From NCBI GenBank assembly GCA_039586095.1, contig JBDHLB010000001.1, positions 11,115-75,114 on the forward strand: 64,000 nt of DNA. The letters are read 5' to 3'. Below, in pieces: positions 43,659 to 52,399 of the stretch. Within the stretch, counting starts at the first letter, position 1, and each line of letters opens with the position of its first letter. This stretch comes from JBDHBD01 sp039586095. Its GTDB lineage: Bacteria; Gemmatimonadota; Gemmatimonadetes; Palauibacterales; Palauibacteraceae. Under the pieces are notes generated by a model that saw only the letters and a program-made list of their open reading frames with translations, had not been told where the DNA came from and ran no database searches. The translations under genes were made by a program, and so were the position numbers.

Positions 43659-45152
43659 GTGACTCGACGAACAGCGTGCACCCACGGAGCGACAGCGGCG
43701 CTCATCGGCCTGATCGGGCTTATCACTTCCCTCGCGCTGACTCCCTTTGCCGCGGCTGCCCAGGAAGACCTGGGATCGCTGTCCCCGGCCAAGCGGGCGG
43801 CGCTCAACGCGGTGGAGGAGCTTGGCGAGGACATTCATACGATGGCGATGACGCTGTGGGACCGTTCGGAGCTCGCGCTGCTGGAGGAGCAGTCGGCCGA
43901 GTTTCTGGCGGGCGTCCTGGAGCAGGAAGGCTTCACCGTGGAGCGCGGAGTAGCGGGCATGCCGACCGCGTTCACCGCGACGTTCAGCCATGGCGAAGGC
44001 AGTCCGGTCCTGGGCGTGCTGGCCGAGTACGACGCTTTGCCCGGCGTGGGTAACGCGCCCGTGCCGCACAAGGCACCGCGTGAAGACGGAGTCACGAGCG
44101 GCCAGGGGTGCGGTCACAACCTGTTCGGCGCGGGGTCGGTGGGCGCGGCGATCGCCCTCAAACGTGCCATGGAGCGTGAAGGTCTGAGCGGGACCGTGCG
44201 CCTGTACGGAACGCCGGCCGAGGAGACTGTGGTCGGGAAGGTCTACATGGCCAAGGCCGGGGTGTTCGACGATCTCGACGCGACGCTGGTCTGGCACCCG
44301 GCGCTCGAGACCGGCGTCTCGAACCAGCCGGGCCGCGCGCTGAACAACTTCACGGTAGAGTTCCGGGGACAGGCGGCCCACGCGTCGGCCGATCCGTGGA
44401 ACGGTCGCAGCGCGCTCGACGCCGTCGAGCTGATGAACCACGGGGTCAACATGATGCGGGAGCACATTCAGCCGACCGCCCGCATCCATTACGTGATCCC
44501 GTCGGCCGGCGAGGCTCCGAACGTCGTCCCCGAGTACGCCAAGGTGTGGTACTACGTCCGGGACACCTCGAGAGCCAGCGTGACCGAGTACTACGAGTGG
44601 ATTCTCGACATCGCGAAGGCGGCAGCCATTGCGACGAGAACCGAGCACGAGGTGTTCCTGGTGACGGGCGTGCACGAGCACAAGCTGAACCGACCCCTCC
44701 AGGTGGCCATGCAGAAGAACCTCGAGCTGGTCGGCCCACCCCGTTTCGAGGAACCGTTCCAGGCCTTCGCGGTGGCGATGCAGGAGGGGCTCGGGCTGGA
44801 GAGGAAAGGTCTGGACACCGAGATCAAGTCGCTTGCCGACGGACCCGAGCCGCTTCGGGGCGGGTCCAGTGATGTCGCAGAGGTGAGCTACATCAACCCT
44901 ACGGTCGAGCTCCGCGTCACCTCGGCACCGGCTGGCGTCCCCTGGCACAGCTGGGCGACGAGCGCATCGCACGGACGCGAGGAGGCGGTGGAGGCGGCCA
45001 ACGTCGCGGCGAAGGTTCTCGCTCTAACCGGCATCGACATCCTGACCGACGCTGATCTGCTCGAACAGGCCCGAGCCTACTTCCTCGAGCAGACCGGGGG
45101 AGCGGCCTACCAGTCTCCGATCCCGCTCGATCAGAAGCCGCCCCTGCCTTAG
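43659..45152 (+). CDS. Exported M20-family amidohydrolase (AbgB-like)
   Basis: 497 residues from GTG 43659, chosen because AAGGAGAG precedes it and it leaves an Arg-led signal peptide (LIGLIGLITSLALTPFAAAA). Zinc-site motifs of the AbgB/amidohydrolase branch follow: GQGCGHNLFGAGSVGAA, GTPAEET, and LVWHPAL with the ligand His. The AbgB relatives cleave p-aminobenzoyl-glutamate or N-acyl amino acids. The signal sends this one to the periplasm, so it may release amino acids from peptides or conjugates before uptake. Confidence 0.85.
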   Translation: MTRRTACTHGATAALIGLIGLITSLALTPFAAAAQEDLGSLSPAKRAALNAVEELGEDIHTMAMTLWDRSELALLEEQSAEFLAGVLEQEGFTVERGVAGMPTAFTATFSHGEGSPVLGVLAEYDALPGVGNAPVPHKAPREDGVTSGQGCGHNLFGAGSVGAAIALKRAMEREGLSGTVRLYGTPAEETVVGKVYMAKAGVFDDLDATLVWHPALETGVSNQPGRALNNFTVEFRGQAAHASADPWNGRSALDAVELMNHGVNMMREHIQPTARIHYVIPSAGEAPNVVPEYAKVWYYVRDTSRASVTEYYEWILDIAKAAAIATRTEHEVFLVTGVHEHKLNRPLQVAMQKNLELVGPPRFEEPFQAFAVAMQEGLGLERKGLDTEIKSLADGPEPLRGGSSDVAEVSYINPTVELRVTSAPAGVPWHSWATSASHGREEAVEAANVAAKVLALTGIDILTDADLLEQARAYFLEQTGGAAYQSPIPLDQKPPLP

Positions 45153-45155
45153 CGC

Positions 45156-45428
45156 TCAGCCGAGCTCGGAGAGAATGACCTCCTGGATCCGGTCTACCAT
45201 GTCGGGCCAGGCCGCGTCCTCTTCCTTGGTCACGGTTATGAAGTCCTCGACCATGAAGAGGGCGCGCACTCCGTCGATCTCGAACAGGCGTTCGGCCAAC
45301 CGGTCGCCGCGCGCTGATGCGGCATCGAAGTACGAGCGACTGGGCTCGCCAATCGCCGGCCGGTCCAGAAGAAATTTGGCCGCGTTCGGGTTCGGTGTTC
45401 CCTGGATGTCCACGTTCATAATGGCCAT
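45156..45428 (-). CDS. Stand-alone Nfu/NifU N-terminal domain protein
   Basis: 90 residues from ATG 45428 (45419 possible). The Nfu N-terminal signature is clear: IQGTPNPNAAKFLLDRP at the start and GVRALFMVEDFITVTKE later. Normally this domain is followed by a CXXC cluster-binding NifU domain; here the chain ends and has no cysteine at all, so it cannot bind a cluster itself. It lies 50 bases after the class III aminotransferase on the same strand and ends 3 bases from the converging M20 stop. Confidence 0.85.
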   Translation of the reverse strand: MAIMNVDIQGTPNPNAAKFLLDRPAIGEPSRSYFDAASARGDRLAERLFEIDGVRALFMVEDFITVTKEEDAAWPDMVDRIQEVILSELG

Positions 45429-45478
45429 GGATCGCTGCGCAAAGAGGCTTCTCCGATCTCGGGAACCGCTTCCTTTTA

Positions 45479-46921
45479 CTACGGAGTGTGGTCCGTCTCC
45501 CGCAAGCGAGCTTCCGCGAGAACTTCGGCGAGCACTTCCGTCGCGGCCTCGAGGAGGTCTCTCTCTATGTTCAGCGCCGGCGAGAACGAGATGACGTTGC
45601 CATCGGGGCCGCTCGGGAGCACGATCCAGCCGCGACGCAGACACGCTTCGACTACCTGGTGGCCTAATCCCGCGTCCGGCCGCTTGGTCGATCGATCCGA
45701 CACGAGGTCGAGGGCGATCAGCAGGCCGCGACCGCGCACGTCTCCGACCGACGGATCATGGTGCAGCGCGCTGTGGAGGTGCTGGCGCCACCATTCTCCA
45801 ACTTCGCGGGCGCGCTGCACGAGACCTTCCTCCTCGAGCACCGTGATCGCGGCCGATGCCGCGGCACACGCGATCGGGTGGCCCAGGAAGGTCGAGGTGT
45901 GCATGGCCTCTCCCTGCGACTCGGGCCACGCGTCCATGACCTCGCCCCGGCCCACGCAGGCGGCGATCGGCATGGCGCCTGAGAACGCTTTCCCCACGCA
46001 CAGGAGGTCGGGCTCGACACCCTCGGCCTCGCAGGCAAACCATGCGCCGGTCCGTCCGAACCCCGTGTAAATCTCGTCCAGGATCAGCAGGAGACCCCGC
46101 GATCGACACATCTCCGCCAGTCCGGAGAGGAATCCGGCCGGCGGCACGACGTCTCCTCCCCGACCCTGAACGGGCTCGAGAACAATCCCCCCGACCGATG
46201 CGCCTGCCGGTTCGTCCAGGGCGTGCTCGACGGCGCTGAGGGCGGCATTCGTCAACCACTCCTCCGCTGCCTCCGGCGTGGCCGTCCGGCGGTTGGGGCC
46301 GGCGCGGTCCGTGCGTGCCAAGCTCGCCGGCACGCGGTACGGGTGCGGGTAGTCGACTCGCACAACGTGTGGGTTCAGCTGCGCCTCGAAAGGGCCCCGG
46401 AAGAGCGAGCGATCCGTGACCGATAGAGCCCCCAGCGTGAGACCGTGATACGCTCCGGTGAACGCCAGCACGCCAGGCTTCCCGGTGGCTAGGCAGACCG
46501 TCTTGAGCGCCACTTCAACAGCTTCGCTGCCACTCGTGCACAGGACCGATCGCGGCTCGGCCATCGGCGCGACCGCGGCCAGGCGCTCCAGCAGGTCGAC
46601 CTTGGCCGAGGGCGGATGGACATCGCCCATCCCGTGCGCGAGGCGCTCGGACTGCCTGCGAATCGCGGCGACGACCCTGGGGTGGGCATGACCCGTCGCT
46701 GCGACCCCGAACCCGGCCGTCAGATCGACGTACCGATTGCCGTCCACGTCCCACACGTTGCTCCCCTGAGCCCGGTCCCAGAAGATGGGGAAGCTTTCCG
46801 ACCGAAATGTCACGTTGCGGGACTCTACTCGGGCCAGACGGCCGGCCAGCGCACTCGAGCCTGTACCGGGTACCGGACCGGAGATGTCGGGAAGACGACT
46901 GGGTTGTGCGGTGTTTGACAT
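45479..46921 (-). CDS. Class III PLP aminotransferase
   Basis: 480 residues. Class III fold marks: DVDGNRYVDLTAGFGVAATG, the phosphate-binding GSEAVEVALK, LILDEIYTGFGRTGAWFA, and the PLP lysine in LLCVGKAFSGAMPIAA. The family moves an omega- or alpha-amino group to an oxo acid (4-aminobutyrate, ornithine, diaminobutyrate and others); the exact donor is not clear. It is divergent from the SDR gene over a 97-base gap and leads into the Nfu-N gene. Confidence 0.88.
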   Translation of the reverse strand: MSNTAQPSRLPDISGPVPGTGSSALAGRLARVESRNVTFRSESFPIFWDRAQGSNVWDVDGNRYVDLTAGFGVAATGHAHPRVVAAIRRQSERLAHGMGDVHPPSAKVDLLERLAAVAPMAEPRSVLCTSGSEAVEVALKTVCLATGKPGVLAFTGAYHGLTLGALSVTDRSLFRGPFEAQLNPHVVRVDYPHPYRVPASLARTDRAGPNRRTATPEAAEEWLTNAALSAVEHALDEPAGASVGGIVLEPVQGRGGDVVPPAGFLSGLAEMCRSRGLLLILDEIYTGFGRTGAWFACEAEGVEPDLLCVGKAFSGAMPIAACVGRGEVMDAWPESQGEAMHTSTFLGHPIACAAASAAITVLEEEGLVQRAREVGEWWRQHLHSALHHDPSVGDVRGRGLLIALDLVSDRSTKRPDAGLGHQVVEACLRRGWIVLPSGPDGNVISFSPALNIERDLLEAATEVLAEVLAEARLRETDHTP

Positions 46922-47018
46922 CGGTGCTCGAGTCGAGTGAATCGTTGTCGATGACGATTGGACTCAGCGTAGAGCTTGGCGGGCGAGCAAGTCAACGACG
47001 GGCGCGAGGGGAACTGCC

Positions 47019-47741
47019 ATGGACCTGGAGAACAGGGTCGTGATGATCACAGGAGGCTCGACCGGTCTCGGCGCAGCCATCGCGCGTCGACTGGCGAAGG
47101 AGGGCGCGTCGATCTCCATATGCGCGAGAAGCCGGGGCGCGCTCCGCGACACCTGTACGGAGCTCCAGTCGGCCGGCGCGCGCTGCCTTCCCTTTCACGC
47201 CGATGTGCGGCACGAGGACGACGTCGCGCGCTGGGTCGAGTTCACGTTCAACGAATTGGGCCGGATCGACGCGCTCGTGAACAACGCGTCCGTCCTGGGA
47301 TCGCGCGTCGCCATCGAGGATTACGATCTGGAAGAGTGGAAGCAGGTGATCGACGTGAACCTGACCGGCGCGTTTCTGTGCGCGCGGGCGGTCGTTCCGT
47401 TTCTCAAGGAAACCGGAGGCTCGATCATCAACATCTCCTCCGGGGTCGGGGATCACGGGCGACCGTACTGGGGGGCCTACTGCGTGTCGAAGAACGGTCT
47501 CGAGGCGATGTCCGAGATGATGGCCGGCGAGCTCGAGGGAACGGACGTTCGGGTGAACGCCGTCGATCCAGGCGCCATGCGCACGGAGATGCGGGCCGCA
47601 GCGTATCCCGATGAGGACCCGCAGACGCTTCCGACGCCCTACGAGATTACAGACGTCTTCGTCTACCTGGTGTCCGATCGCTCCCGCGGGGTGACGGGTC
47701 AGCGCTTTCGTGCGCGGGATTTCGAGGCTACACAGCGCTGA
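47019..47741 (+). CDS. Short-chain dehydrogenase/reductase
   Basis: 240 residues from ATG 47019 with AGGGGAACTGCC in front. SDR motifs: TGGSTGLG (cofactor), LVNNAS, catalytic Ser in NISSGVG and YCVSK, and DPGAMRTEM. It lacks features of a specific subfamily. It is placed next to the class III aminotransferase (divergent) and before the class V aminotransferase (convergent), so a role in the same amino-acid pathway is possible but not shown. Confidence 0.86.
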   Translation: MDLENRVVMITGGSTGLGAAIARRLAKEGASISICARSRGALRDTCTELQSAGARCLPFHADVRHEDDVARWVEFTFNELGRIDALVNNASVLGSRVAIEDYDLEEWKQVIDVNLTGAFLCARAVVPFLKETGGSIINISSGVGDHGRPYWGAYCVSKNGLEAMSEMMAGELEGTDVRVNAVDPGAMRTEMRAAAYPDEDPQTLPTPYEITDVFVYLVSDRSRGVTGQRFRARDFEATQR

Positions 47742-47776
47742 AGCGGGCGTTGAACCGATCGCGGTAGCACTCGCGG

Positions 47777-48973
47777 TCAGGATGTGGAGGCGGCGAGCCC
47801 CGCTTCGATCTCCAGCTCCACGCCCTGCTCCTTGAACCCGGAGGCCAGGGCCGGGAGCAGCCGTTCGACGTTCTCCAGCCTGGCCGAGTGTCCCATGCAC
47901 CCGATGCGAAGGATTTTCCCGGCCAGATCGCCAAGGCCGCCCGCAATCTCGATTCCGTGCTTGTCCAGCAGGTGAATCACCAGAGCCTTCGAGTCGACCC
48001 CGGCCGGCAGCTTCACCGCATTGAGACTGGGCAGCCAGTAGTCCGACCTCGCGTTCATCTGCAGACCCATCGCCTCGAGTCCGGCCTTCAGAGCGCCCGC
48101 GACCCGGAGGTGACGCGCCCAGCGCCGCTCGAGTCCCTCCTCCGCCACGAGACGCAGGGCCTCGCGGAGCGCGTACACGTTCGTGATCGGGGCGGTGTGG
48201 TGATAGGAGCGGTCGTCGCCCCAGTAGCCCTCCAGAAGTCCGATGTCCAGATACCAGCTTCGAACCTGCTCTCTCCGGGCACGGACCTTGTCCATCGCCC
48301 TTTCGTTTACGGTGAGCGGGCTCGCTCCCGGAGGGCAGGACAGACACTTCTGACCACCGGAGTAGGCGACGTCGATCTCCCATTCGTCCACGCGCACTTC
48401 GACTCCTCCCAGCGAGGTCACCGTATCGGCGATGACGAGGGCGCCGTGTTCGTGTGCGATCCGCGTCAGCTCCGGTACCGCCGGTTGAAGAGCGCCCGTA
48501 CTCGTCTCGGCGTGCACGAAGGCGAACACCTGGGGACGATATTGCTCGACCGCGGTCCCGACGTCGTCCGGATCCAGCGGCTTCCCCCACGGGGCGTCGA
48601 CATGCACGACCTCACCGCCGGCCCGGCTGGCCATGCTCTCCATACGCGCCCCGAAGTATCCGTTGGTGGGCACGAGCACGGTATCTCCGGGCTCCACCAG
48701 GTTGGCGAACGCCGCCTCCATCGCGGCGGAGCCGGTGCCGCTGACCGGGATGGTCCACCGGTTCTCCGTGCGGAAGGTGAAGCGCAGCAGGGCCTGCACC
48801 TCCTGCATGATCTCGATGAAGGCGGGGTCCAGGTGTCCGATCAGCGGTGTGCTCATCGCTTCGAGCACGCGTGGGTGCACGTTGCTGGGGCCCGGACCCA
48901 TGAGGAGCCGCTCCGGTGGGCTAAGCGCTCCCACGTCGGGTGGTTCGAACGGTGGTGTATGGGCTGGTGTCAT
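47777..48973 (-). CDS. Alanine/serine-glyoxylate aminotransferase (class V)
   Basis: 398 residues. The start (LLMGPGPSNVHPRVLEAMST) and the PLP-lysine region SGGQKCLSCPPGASPLTV are those of the AGXT/SPT branch, which transaminates glyoxylate with alanine or serine. The PxxG/HHTAPITNVYALREAL segment, which positions the substrate, is conserved. The gene lies 97 bases after the SSS symporter on the same strand; whether they share a transcript is open. Cytoplasmic; expected homodimer. Confidence 0.9.
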   Translation of the reverse strand: MTPAHTPPFEPPDVGALSPPERLLMGPGPSNVHPRVLEAMSTPLIGHLDPAFIEIMQEVQALLRFTFRTENRWTIPVSGTGSAAMEAAFANLVEPGDTVLVPTNGYFGARMESMASRAGGEVVHVDAPWGKPLDPDDVGTAVEQYRPQVFAFVHAETSTGALQPAVPELTRIAHEHGALVIADTVTSLGGVEVRVDEWEIDVAYSGGQKCLSCPPGASPLTVNERAMDKVRARREQVRSWYLDIGLLEGYWGDDRSYHHTAPITNVYALREALRLVAEEGLERRWARHLRVAGALKAGLEAMGLQMNARSDYWLPSLNAVKLPAGVDSKALVIHLLDKHGIEIAGGLGDLAGKILRIGCMGHSARLENVERLLPALASGFKEQGVELEIEAGLAASTS

Positions 48974-49069
48974 CTTCGTGTCGCTGCTTCCATGTCATGG
49001 TTTCGGGATGGCTGACATCAGAGAGGTCCACCACTCTGGCTCCACCAGGCACGCTCCCTCCCCGAATGA

Positions 49070-50569
49070 TCATTGCCCTCGCCGCATGGCGTCAAACAGC
49101 TCGTCGGTGTCGCTGGGCGGGTTGGTGAGCCGGCTCACGAGCCAGGTGACGAGAAGGGCGAGCAGGAACGCCGGCACGAGCTCGTACATTCGCGATTTGA
49201 GGGCCGGCACAAAGTACCACACGATCGTCGTCGCCGTCCCGGTGACTAGCCCGGCCATCACACCCGCCCGCGTCGCTCTCCGCCAGAACAGGGCCAGAAT
49301 GGACGTCGGACCGAGCGCGGCGCCCAGACCCGCCCACGCGAAGAGCACGATCCAGAACACGAGCTGATCCGCCATCAGACCGACTCCCACCGCCAGCGCG
49401 ACGAGCGCCGTGACGACCACCCGGCTGAGGGTGACCAGTCTCCGTTGGGGAAGCGACTCCCCCCGATGGAAGCCCTTCTCGTACACGTCCCGCACTACCG
49501 CCGAGGCCGCCACGAGCAGCTGGGAATCCGCCGTCGACATGATCGCGGCGAAGATCGATGCCAGCACGACACCGAACAGAAGCGGGTGCAGGTGCTGTTG
49601 GGCGAGCAGCGGATAGAGGCTCTCCGTGTCGGCTCCCGGCAGGGCCGCCACATCCGGGAAATAGGCGCGGCCGGCGAGTCCGACCCATACGGCACCCCAA
49701 CTCATGACCACGTTCCATATCGTCCCGACTACCGCAGAAAAACGGAGCTGCTGCGGATCGTCGATCGACATGTACCGCGCGAGGATGTGCGGGTTGCCCG
49801 GCGAACCCAGTCCGATCCCCAGGAATCCGATCCCCGCCCCGACACTGAGGGCGAAGGGATCGACGAGGCCCGGGTCGAGCGACAGCAGCTGAGCCGTCAG
49901 GATGTGGAGCCCGCCCAGATCGGAGATCGCGATGATCGGGAGCAGCACGAGCGCGAAGATCATGAAGCACGCCTGGATCATGTCCGTGACGCTCACGGCC
50001 AGGAACCCGCCGAGCACGGTGTAGACGAGGACGATTCCCGCCGTCAGAAGCACGCCCTGGGTCGGGCTCATGCCGAACCCGGCGGAGAAAGCCTTGCCGC
50101 CGCCCACGAACTGCCCGGCCACGTAGCCGACCATGAACACGAGGATCACGAACGCCAGCAGGGCCCGCAGTCCGCCCTTCTCGTCGCCGAACCGCACGGC
50201 GAAGAAATCGGGCACCGTGATGCAGTCGTAGCGCCCGCTGAAGCGTCGCAGCCGGGGGGCGTAGTAGAGGAAGAGCAGGAGCTCAGCCACGATGTAGCCC
50301 ACCACGGCCCACGTCGCCGACGGGCCCATCGCGTACGCCATGCCCGTGACACCGAGGAGGAGCCAGGCGCTGCGACCGGAGACGACGGCGGAGAGCGCCA
50401 CCACGAACCGGTGCATCCGCCTGCCACCCACGAAGAACTCCGACACGCCGGCGGACGAGAAGCGGGCGGCCCACACGCCGATTCCGACGATCAGGATCAG
50501 GTAGCCGATGAAGGCAGCGACGGCGTACGGATCAGCCGAGATGGCCGCAGGGGTAAGGGTCTCCTGCAC
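49070..50569 (-). CDS. Sodium:solute symporter (SSS, PutP-like)
   Basis: 499 residues with about 13 TM helices. The start (AAFIGYLILIVGIGVWAARFS), the substrate-channel segment SGRSAWLLLGVTGMAYAMG and the Na+-site helices fit the proline/pantothenate symporter group of the SSS family. It imports a small solute with Na+. The preceding gene, ending 9 bases before, is a 32-residue membrane peptide that is itself coupled to an aldehyde dehydrogenase, so uptake and oxidation of one substrate probably run from one transcript. Confidence 0.88.
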   Translation of the reverse strand: MQETLTPAAISADPYAVAAFIGYLILIVGIGVWAARFSSAGVSEFFVGGRRMHRFVVALSAVVSGRSAWLLLGVTGMAYAMGPSATWAVVGYIVAELLLFLYYAPRLRRFSGRYDCITVPDFFAVRFGDEKGGLRALLAFVILVFMVGYVAGQFVGGGKAFSAGFGMSPTQGVLLTAGIVLVYTVLGGFLAVSVTDMIQACFMIFALVLLPIIAISDLGGLHILTAQLLSLDPGLVDPFALSVGAGIGFLGIGLGSPGNPHILARYMSIDDPQQLRFSAVVGTIWNVVMSWGAVWVGLAGRAYFPDVAALPGADTESLYPLLAQQHLHPLLFGVVLASIFAAIMSTADSQLLVAASAVVRDVYEKGFHRGESLPQRRLVTLSRVVVTALVALAVGVGLMADQLVFWIVLFAWAGLGAALGPTSILALFWRRATRAGVMAGLVTGTATTIVWYFVPALKSRMYELVPAFLLALLVTWLVSRLTNPPSDTDELFDAMRRGQ

Positions 50570-50578
50570 GATCGCGCT

Positions 50579-50677
50579 TCAGTCCTTGGATCGCTGCGTG
50601 GCAGCCAGGGCGAGGGCCATCGCGATGATCCCCACGGGAAGCGCAAACAGGACGCCGTAGAAGGCGAGTGCGCTCAT
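50579..50677 (-). CDS. 32-residue membrane peptide between ALDH and symporter genes
   Basis: ATG at 50675-50677, TGA at 50579-50581, 33 codons. The ATG overlaps the TGA of the aldehyde dehydrogenase gene (ATGA). The peptide is one hydrophobic helix (LAFYGVLFALPVGIIAMALA) followed by a short basic/acidic end (TQRSKD). Size and position, 9 bases before an SSS symporter, match small accessory subunits known beside other SSS carriers; I place it there by analogy only. The reading was checked codon by codon. Confidence 0.7.
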   Translation of the reverse strand: MSALAFYGVLFALPVGIIAMALALAATQRSKD

Positions 50678-52140
50678 CGGAGTGCGTCGCGGAGTAGCCG
50701 CCAGCCACCGGCCATCTTCTGACGGAGCGCGCTCCCGTGCCGGAAGTCGAGAAGAGAAGACGCGGTTTCTTCGCCGCTGCCTGTCGTATCGAACCAGTAC
50801 GGCTCGCGTCCGAGGACGATCCGATCTTCGACGATGGCTTTCGGCCGGCTGAGCTCCCGCAGTCCTTCTTCGCCATGCATGCGACCGAAGCCACTGCCCC
50901 CCGTTCCTCCGAATGGCAGGTCGGCCATCAGATAATTGATGAGGTGATCGTTGATGACGACCGTCCCGACGTCCAGACGCCCGGCAATCCGGCGGGCCCG
51001 TTCACTGTCGCGGCTCCACACGCTGGCGTCCAGACCGTATTCGCTCTGGTTGGCCAGGCGGATGGCCTGTTCGTCATCCTGCACGGGCATGATCGGAAGC
51101 ACGGGGCCAAAGGTCTCCTCTCGCATGATCGCCATGTCGTGATCGACGTCGACCACGACAGTCGGCTCGAACCCGTGGCCCGAGCCGTCGATGGCCCGAC
51201 CTCCCAGCAGCACCCTCGCGCCGCTGGATAGGGCTTCCTCCAGCTGGCGCTCCACCTTCTCCCGCTGAAATGCGCCGATCAGCGGACCCATGTGCGCGTT
51301 TGGCTCGTCCCCGAACTTCAGCCGACTCGCCTCGGCGACAACCGCCTGTACGAACTCCTCGTAGACCTCGGCGGCTACGTACGCCCGCTCGATCGACATG
51401 CAGACCTGCCCGCATCCGTACATGGCGCCCCACACGGCACCTCTGGCCGCACGTGCCACGTCCGCGTCGCCGCACACGATCATCGCGTCCTTGCCACCCA
51501 GCTCCAGCACGAGAGGCGTGAGTGACTCGGCGGCCGCCGCCATGATCCTCTTTCCGGTCGCTGTCGAACCGGTGAACGCAATCTTGTCGATTCCCGCTTC
51601 AACGAGTGCGGCCCCGACCCGGCCGTCACCCGTCGCTACGCCGACCAGGTCCGGGAGTCCCGTGGCTTCGGCCAGCAGCTCACCGACGAGTCTTCCCGTC
51701 GCCGGCGCATGCTCGGACGGCTTCAGAACGACTGCATTCCCGGTCGCGATCGCCGTGTTCACGGAACTCATGCTGATCGCGAACGGGAAATTCCACGGCG
51801 TGATCGCTGCGACGACGCCGTACGGCTCGTACCGGACGCTGGCGCGACGGTGCGAAACCCACCCGGTCTTCGCCTTGCGGGGTCTCAGGAAGCGGGGAGC
51901 GGTGTGTGCCAGGTAGCGAAGATAGTCACACGCGATGCCGACCTCGAACAGCGCCTCCGCCTTGATCTTGCCGGTGTCGCTCTGAACGACCCACGCGATC
52001 GAGTCGGCTCGATCGGCCACGATTCGGCGCAACCGGAGCAGAACCTCCGCGCGCTCCTCGGGTGACCGCGCGGCCCAGACCGGCTGGATGCACCGGGCCT
52101 CGCTCACCAGGCTCGCTACGGAGCTTTCGACGGTGTCCAT
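50674..52140 (-). CDS. NAD(P)-dependent aldehyde dehydrogenase
   Basis: 488 residues from ATG 52140 (GTG 52146 overlaps the previous stop and is possible). ALDH motifs: TPWNFPFAIS, the cofactor-binding FTGSTATGKRIM, catalytic Glu in LELGGKDAMIV and catalytic Cys in GCGQVCMSIERAY, and the conserved REETFGPVLPIM. The branch looks like succinate-semialdehyde-type or broad aldehyde dehydrogenases. It begins 2 bases after a zinc-ribbon gene and is coupled to the 32-residue peptide. Confidence 0.9.
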   Translation of the reverse strand: MDTVESSVASLVSEARCIQPVWAARSPEERAEVLLRLRRIVADRADSIAWVVQSDTGKIKAEALFEVGIACDYLRYLAHTAPRFLRPRKAKTGWVSHRRASVRYEPYGVVAAITPWNFPFAISMSSVNTAIATGNAVVLKPSEHAPATGRLVGELLAEATGLPDLVGVATGDGRVGAALVEAGIDKIAFTGSTATGKRIMAAAAESLTPLVLELGGKDAMIVCGDADVARAARGAVWGAMYGCGQVCMSIERAYVAAEVYEEFVQAVVAEASRLKFGDEPNAHMGPLIGAFQREKVERQLEEALSSGARVLLGGRAIDGSGHGFEPTVVVDVDHDMAIMREETFGPVLPIMPVQDDEQAIRLANQSEYGLDASVWSRDSERARRIAGRLDVGTVVINDHLINYLMADLPFGGTGGSGFGRMHGEEGLRELSRPKAIVEDRIVLGREPYWFDTTGSGEETASSLLDFRHGSALRQKMAGGWRLLRDALR

Positions 52141-52142
52141 TG

Positions 52143-52376
52143 TCACCAGTCGTAGATTGTCCACCGGCGGCACTCGGTTGACGTGCACACCAGTCGAACG
52201 CGAAACGGGGATTCGTCCGTGCGCGGGGCGGGGTGACGCTCGACCATGCGCGCCATCGGCGCCTCGCACACAGGACAGGCGGGCTCGCCACCCGGGCCCG
52301 GGTGCTCTCGATCGAGTGCCTCCAGCTCGGCACTCTGTTCCGGATCCAGCAACGGTCCGAGATTGTCGTCGTTCAC
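52143..52376 (-). CDS. Small zinc-ribbon-like protein
   Basis: 77 residues. Two Cys pairs, CPVC (ACPVCEAPM) and C-X5-C (VCTSTECRRW), spaced as in a zinc ribbon, on an otherwise acidic/Pro-rich chain. No named family. It leads the ALDH-peptide-symporter operon (ALDH ATG follows by 2 bases) and is divergent from a class V aminotransferase over only 23 bases. It could be a regulatory or chaperone-like partner; function not known. Confidence 0.65.
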   Translation of the reverse strand: MNDDNLGPLLDPEQSAELEALDREHPGPGGEPACPVCEAPMARMVERHPAPRTDESPFRVRLVCTSTECRRWTIYDW

Positions 52377-52399
52377 GATTTCACCTCGAAAGCGATCGC

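Noticed and set aside
46915..46943. TTGACA-N17-TGAATC between the class III aminotransferase and SDR genes
   Set aside because: The -35 is perfect but overlaps the start codon of the divergent gene and the -10 is poor, so it is not called.
49019..49038. CAGAG...CTCTG imperfect hairpin between the symporter and the class V aminotransferase
   Set aside because: Short stem with a mismatch and no T-run; too weak to call a terminator.
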